A DNA stretch of 6,965 bases. Origin: Pseudomonadota bacterium. GTDB taxonomy: Bacteria; Pseudomonadota; Gammaproteobacteria; Burkholderiales; Burkholderiaceae. This document shows, in pieces, positions 5,550 to 6,965 of this stretch (positions within the stretch are counted from its first letter, which is position 1; the number at the start of each line of letters is the position of its first letter). Under the pieces are notes generated by a model. That model saw only the letters and a list, made by a program, of their open reading frames with translations, did no database searches and was not told where the DNA came from. The stretch spans positions 1 to 6,965 of the forward strand of contig JAKORH010000390.1 of NCBI GenBank assembly GCA_029777935.1, read 5' to 3'. The translations under genes and the position numbers were made by a program.

Positions 5550-6760
5550 ACGTCGCAAGCGGATCGGCGCAGGTCGATGTATCCGCCTACCTGCGCCCCG
5601 GCACGCTCAACCTGCCCGCGTTGCCGCCGCTCGCGCTGTACGTCCACGTGCCGTGGTGCCTGCGCAAGTGTCCGTACTGCGACTTCAACTCGCACGAGCG
5701 CCGCGGCGAGATCCCGGAGAACGAGTATCTCGGCGCACTGCGCGCCGATCTCGAAACCTCGCTGCCGCTCATCTGGGGTCGCCGCATCGTCAGCGTGTTC
5801 ATCGGCGGCGGCACGCCGAGCCTGCTGTCGGCCCGTGCGGTCGACCGCCTTTTGTCCGACGTGCGCGCGTTGCTGCCGCTCGAGCCCGACTGCGAAATCA
5901 CGCTGGAGGCGAATCCGGGTACGTTCGAAGCGGAGAAGTTCGCCTCGTTTCGCGCCTCGGGCGTGACCCGTCTGTCGATCGGCGTGCAGTCGTTCGACGA
6001 TGCCAAACTGGCAGCGCTCGGCCGCGTGCACGATGCGGCGCAGGCGCGCGCGGCGATCGCGATCGCGCAGCACGGCTTCGACAATTTCAACCTCGACCTG
6101 ATGTATGCACTGCCGGGACAGTCGCTGGCAGACCTGCGGGCGGATGTGGGCGAGGCGCTGCGCACCGGAGCTGCGCACCTTTCGCTGTACCAGTTGACGT
6201 TGGAACCGAACACCGTGTTCGCCAAATACCCGCCGGCGTTGCCGGACGAAGATACGGCGGCGCAGATGCACGAGTGGATCGAAGGCGAGGCCGCGCGAGC
6301 GGGCTATGCGCACTACGAAGTCTCCGCCTACGCACGCGCCGGCCGCGCCTGTCGGCACAACCTCAATTACTGGAGCTTCGGCGACTATCTCGGCATCGGC
6401 GCCGGCGCCGCCAGCAAGCTGTCGTTCCCGCACCGGATCGTGCGGCAGACGCGGCTGAAGCAACCCGACGGTTACCTGCGCGCGGCGGCGCGGCGGGAAT
6501 TCATCGCCGAAGCGCACGAAGTCGCGCGCGCCGACTTGCCGTTCGAATTCATGCTCAACGCGCTGCGATTGAATGATGGCTTTCCGGTGCGCTGGTTCAC
6601 CGAGCGCACCGGGTTGCCGCTGTCGGCGGTCGATGCCACCGTCACGATCGCCGAACAGCGCGGCCTCCTGGTGCGCGACGTCGATTCGATCCGACCGACC
6701 GAACTGGGCCGGCGTTTCCTGAGCGATCTGCAGGCGTTGTTCCTAAGAACCTATCCGTGA
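5540..6760 (+). CDS. hemW: Radical SAM heme chaperone HemW (formerly oxygen-independent coproporphyrinogen oxidase-like)
   Basis: A 406-residue radical SAM protein of the HemW group, which binds heme and delivers it to target proteins such as respiratory enzymes. The 4Fe-4S motif CLRKCPYCDF has C40, C44 and C47. Asp-Phe follows the third Cys, the HemW pattern, instead of the fourth-Cys pattern of true HemN. The SAM-binding GGGTPS is at 89-94, ANPGTFE and RLSIGVQSFDD follow, and the heme-binding HNxxYW signature is present as HNLNYW (273-278), with GDYLGIGAGAAS after it. A C-terminal HemN_C region (FEFMLNALRL...RGLL) completes the protein. No in-frame ATG is available near the N-terminus, so GTG is the start; GTG 5537 is one codon earlier and equally possible. 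An in-frame ATG at 5336 lies inside rdgB and would add a shadow extension, so it is rejected. It probably belongs to the same transcript as rdgB. Confidence 0.94.
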   Translation: MKIDVASGSAQVDVSAYLRPGTLNLPALPPLALYVHVPWCLRKCPYCDFNSHERRGEIPENEYLGALRADLETSLPLIWGRRIVSVFIGGGTPSLLSARAVDRLLSDVRALLPLEPDCEITLEANPGTFEAEKFASFRASGVTRLSIGVQSFDDAKLAALGRVHDAAQARAAIAIAQHGFDNFNLDLMYALPGQSLADLRADVGEALRTGAAHLSLYQLTLEPNTVFAKYPPALPDEDTAAQMHEWIEGEAARAGYAHYEVSAYARAGRACRHNLNYWSFGDYLGIGAGAASKLSFPHRIVRQTRLKQPDGYLRAAARREFIAEAHEVARADLPFEFMLNALRLNDGFPVRWFTERTGLPLSAVDATVTIAEQRGLLVRDVDSIRPTELGRRFLSDLQALFLRTYP

Positions 6761-6866
6761 GTAATTCGTGTGTGCGACGGGCCCAATTGGCTTGCAGCGC
6801 TAGACGCGAGGAGCGCGGTTTGGTTCATCCAAATAAGCGACGAGCAACAACGCGATGCGAGCCACT

Positions 6867-6889
6867 GCGCAGGCGCTTTGCGCCTGCGC
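6867..6889 (+). repeat. Perfect 10-bp inverted repeat with TTT loop
   Basis: GCGCAGGCGC (6867-6876) and GCGCCTGCGC (6880-6889) are exact reverse complements around TTT. It is very stable as RNA and lies about 105 bases after the hemW stop. With GC-rich sequence and no T run after it, it is not a standard terminator; it could be a REP-like unit or a transcript end stabiliser. Confidence 0.7.
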
Positions 6890-6899
6890 GCGTCCATAC

Positions 6900-6911
6900 G
6901 CCCGATCGGGC
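6900..6911. repeat. 12-bp perfect palindrome
   Basis: GCCCGATCGGGC is a perfect dyad centred between 6905 and 6906. It lies between the two hairpins of the post-hemW region. It could be part of the same repeat unit or a protein-binding dyad; nothing nearby decides between these. Confidence 0.5.
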
Positions 6912-6913
6912 CC

Positions 6914-6933
6914 GCAACGGCGTCCGCCGTTGC
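6914..6933 (+). repeat. 9-bp inverted repeat
   Basis: GCAACGGCG (6914-6922) and CGCCGTTGC (6925-6933) are exact reverse complements with two bases between them, so an RNA hairpin would have 8 pairs and a GTCC loop. In addition GAGCAAC at 6842-6848 is complementary to GTTGCTC at 6929-6935, giving an alternative long-range pairing that would enclose the other repeats of this region. Confidence 0.65.
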
Positions 6934-6965
6934 TCAGCGGCCCGTCCCTTCGGGTTGTCGCCAGA

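Larger units (their letters stand above)
6761..6965. other. Palindrome-rich region after hemW, no recognised gene
   Basis: This 205-base tail to the window edge has no recognisable coding gene or RNA gene. It contains a perfect 10-bp hairpin, a 12-bp palindrome and a 9-bp inverted repeat within about 70 bases. A plus-strand frame is open from about GTG 6772 to the edge without a stop (including GLVHPNKRRATTRCEPLRRR), but it is Arg-rich and lacks a Shine-Dalgarno or recognised domain. The density of inverted repeats suggests a dispersed intergenic repeat, not a gene. None of the hairpins is followed by a T tract, so a hemW terminator is not evident. Confidence 0.5.

Noticed and set aside
5540..6760. 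True coproporphyrinogen III dehydrogenase HemN
   Set aside because: The cluster motif lacks the fourth Cys of HemN and the HNxxYW heme-binding motif marks HemW.
1..6965. CRISPR array, tRNA, rRNA, prophage or insertion sequence
   Set aside because: No regularly spaced repeats, cloverleaf, rRNA-like sequence, integrase or transposase reading frame was seen on either strand.

Overview
The window is GC-rich chromosomal DNA whose gene content and order point to a betaproteobacterium, most likely of the order Burkholderiales. This rests on the gmk-rpoZ-spoT arrangement, on a soluble Ser/Thr kinase plus PP2C phosphatase lying between yicC and rph, and on protein sequences that read as ordinary betaproteobacterial versions of these housekeeping families. 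I cannot name a genus.

Layout: two gene groups diverge from a 131-base spacer at 1995-2125. To the left, on the minus strand and in transcription order, lie yicC (1994-1092), gmk (1089-454), rpoZ (417-214) and the first 37 codons of what is probably spoT/relA (113-1, cut by the window edge). To the right, on the plus strand, lie a Ser/Thr protein kinase (2126-3121), a PP2C-type phosphatase (3121-4062), a 151-base structured spacer, rph (4214-4933), rdgB (4930-5529) and hemW (5540-6760). The last 205 bases (6761-6965) hold no recognisable gene but contain several strong inverted repeats.

How the genes relate: the minus-strand group joins RNA turnover (YicC), guanine nucleotide supply (Gmk), the RNA polymerase omega subunit and probably (p)ppGpp metabolism, a familiar stringent-response cluster. 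The plus-strand group begins with a tightly coupled kinase/phosphatase pair (TGATG stop-start overlap) that could reversibly phosphorylate cytosolic targets. It is followed by tRNA 3'-end processing (RNase PH), nucleotide-pool cleaning (RdgB) and heme delivery (HemW). The rph-rdgB junction is an ATGA overlap.

No phage, transposase, CRISPR array, tRNA or rRNA was found. The least ordinary parts are non-coding or at junctions: (i) consecutive near-perfect hairpins between the phosphatase gene and rph, with a possible alternative fold that covers the rph Shine-Dalgarno; (ii) a perfect 14-bp tandem duplication exactly at the rdgB/hemW junction, which seems to have turned a GTGA overlap into a short spacer; (iii) a palindrome-rich tail after hemW that looks like a dispersed repeat; and (iv) two similar T-x-x-I motifs in the phosphatase tail. 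I see no convincing wholly new system. The kinase/phosphatase pair and the rph leader are the best candidates for unexplored biology.
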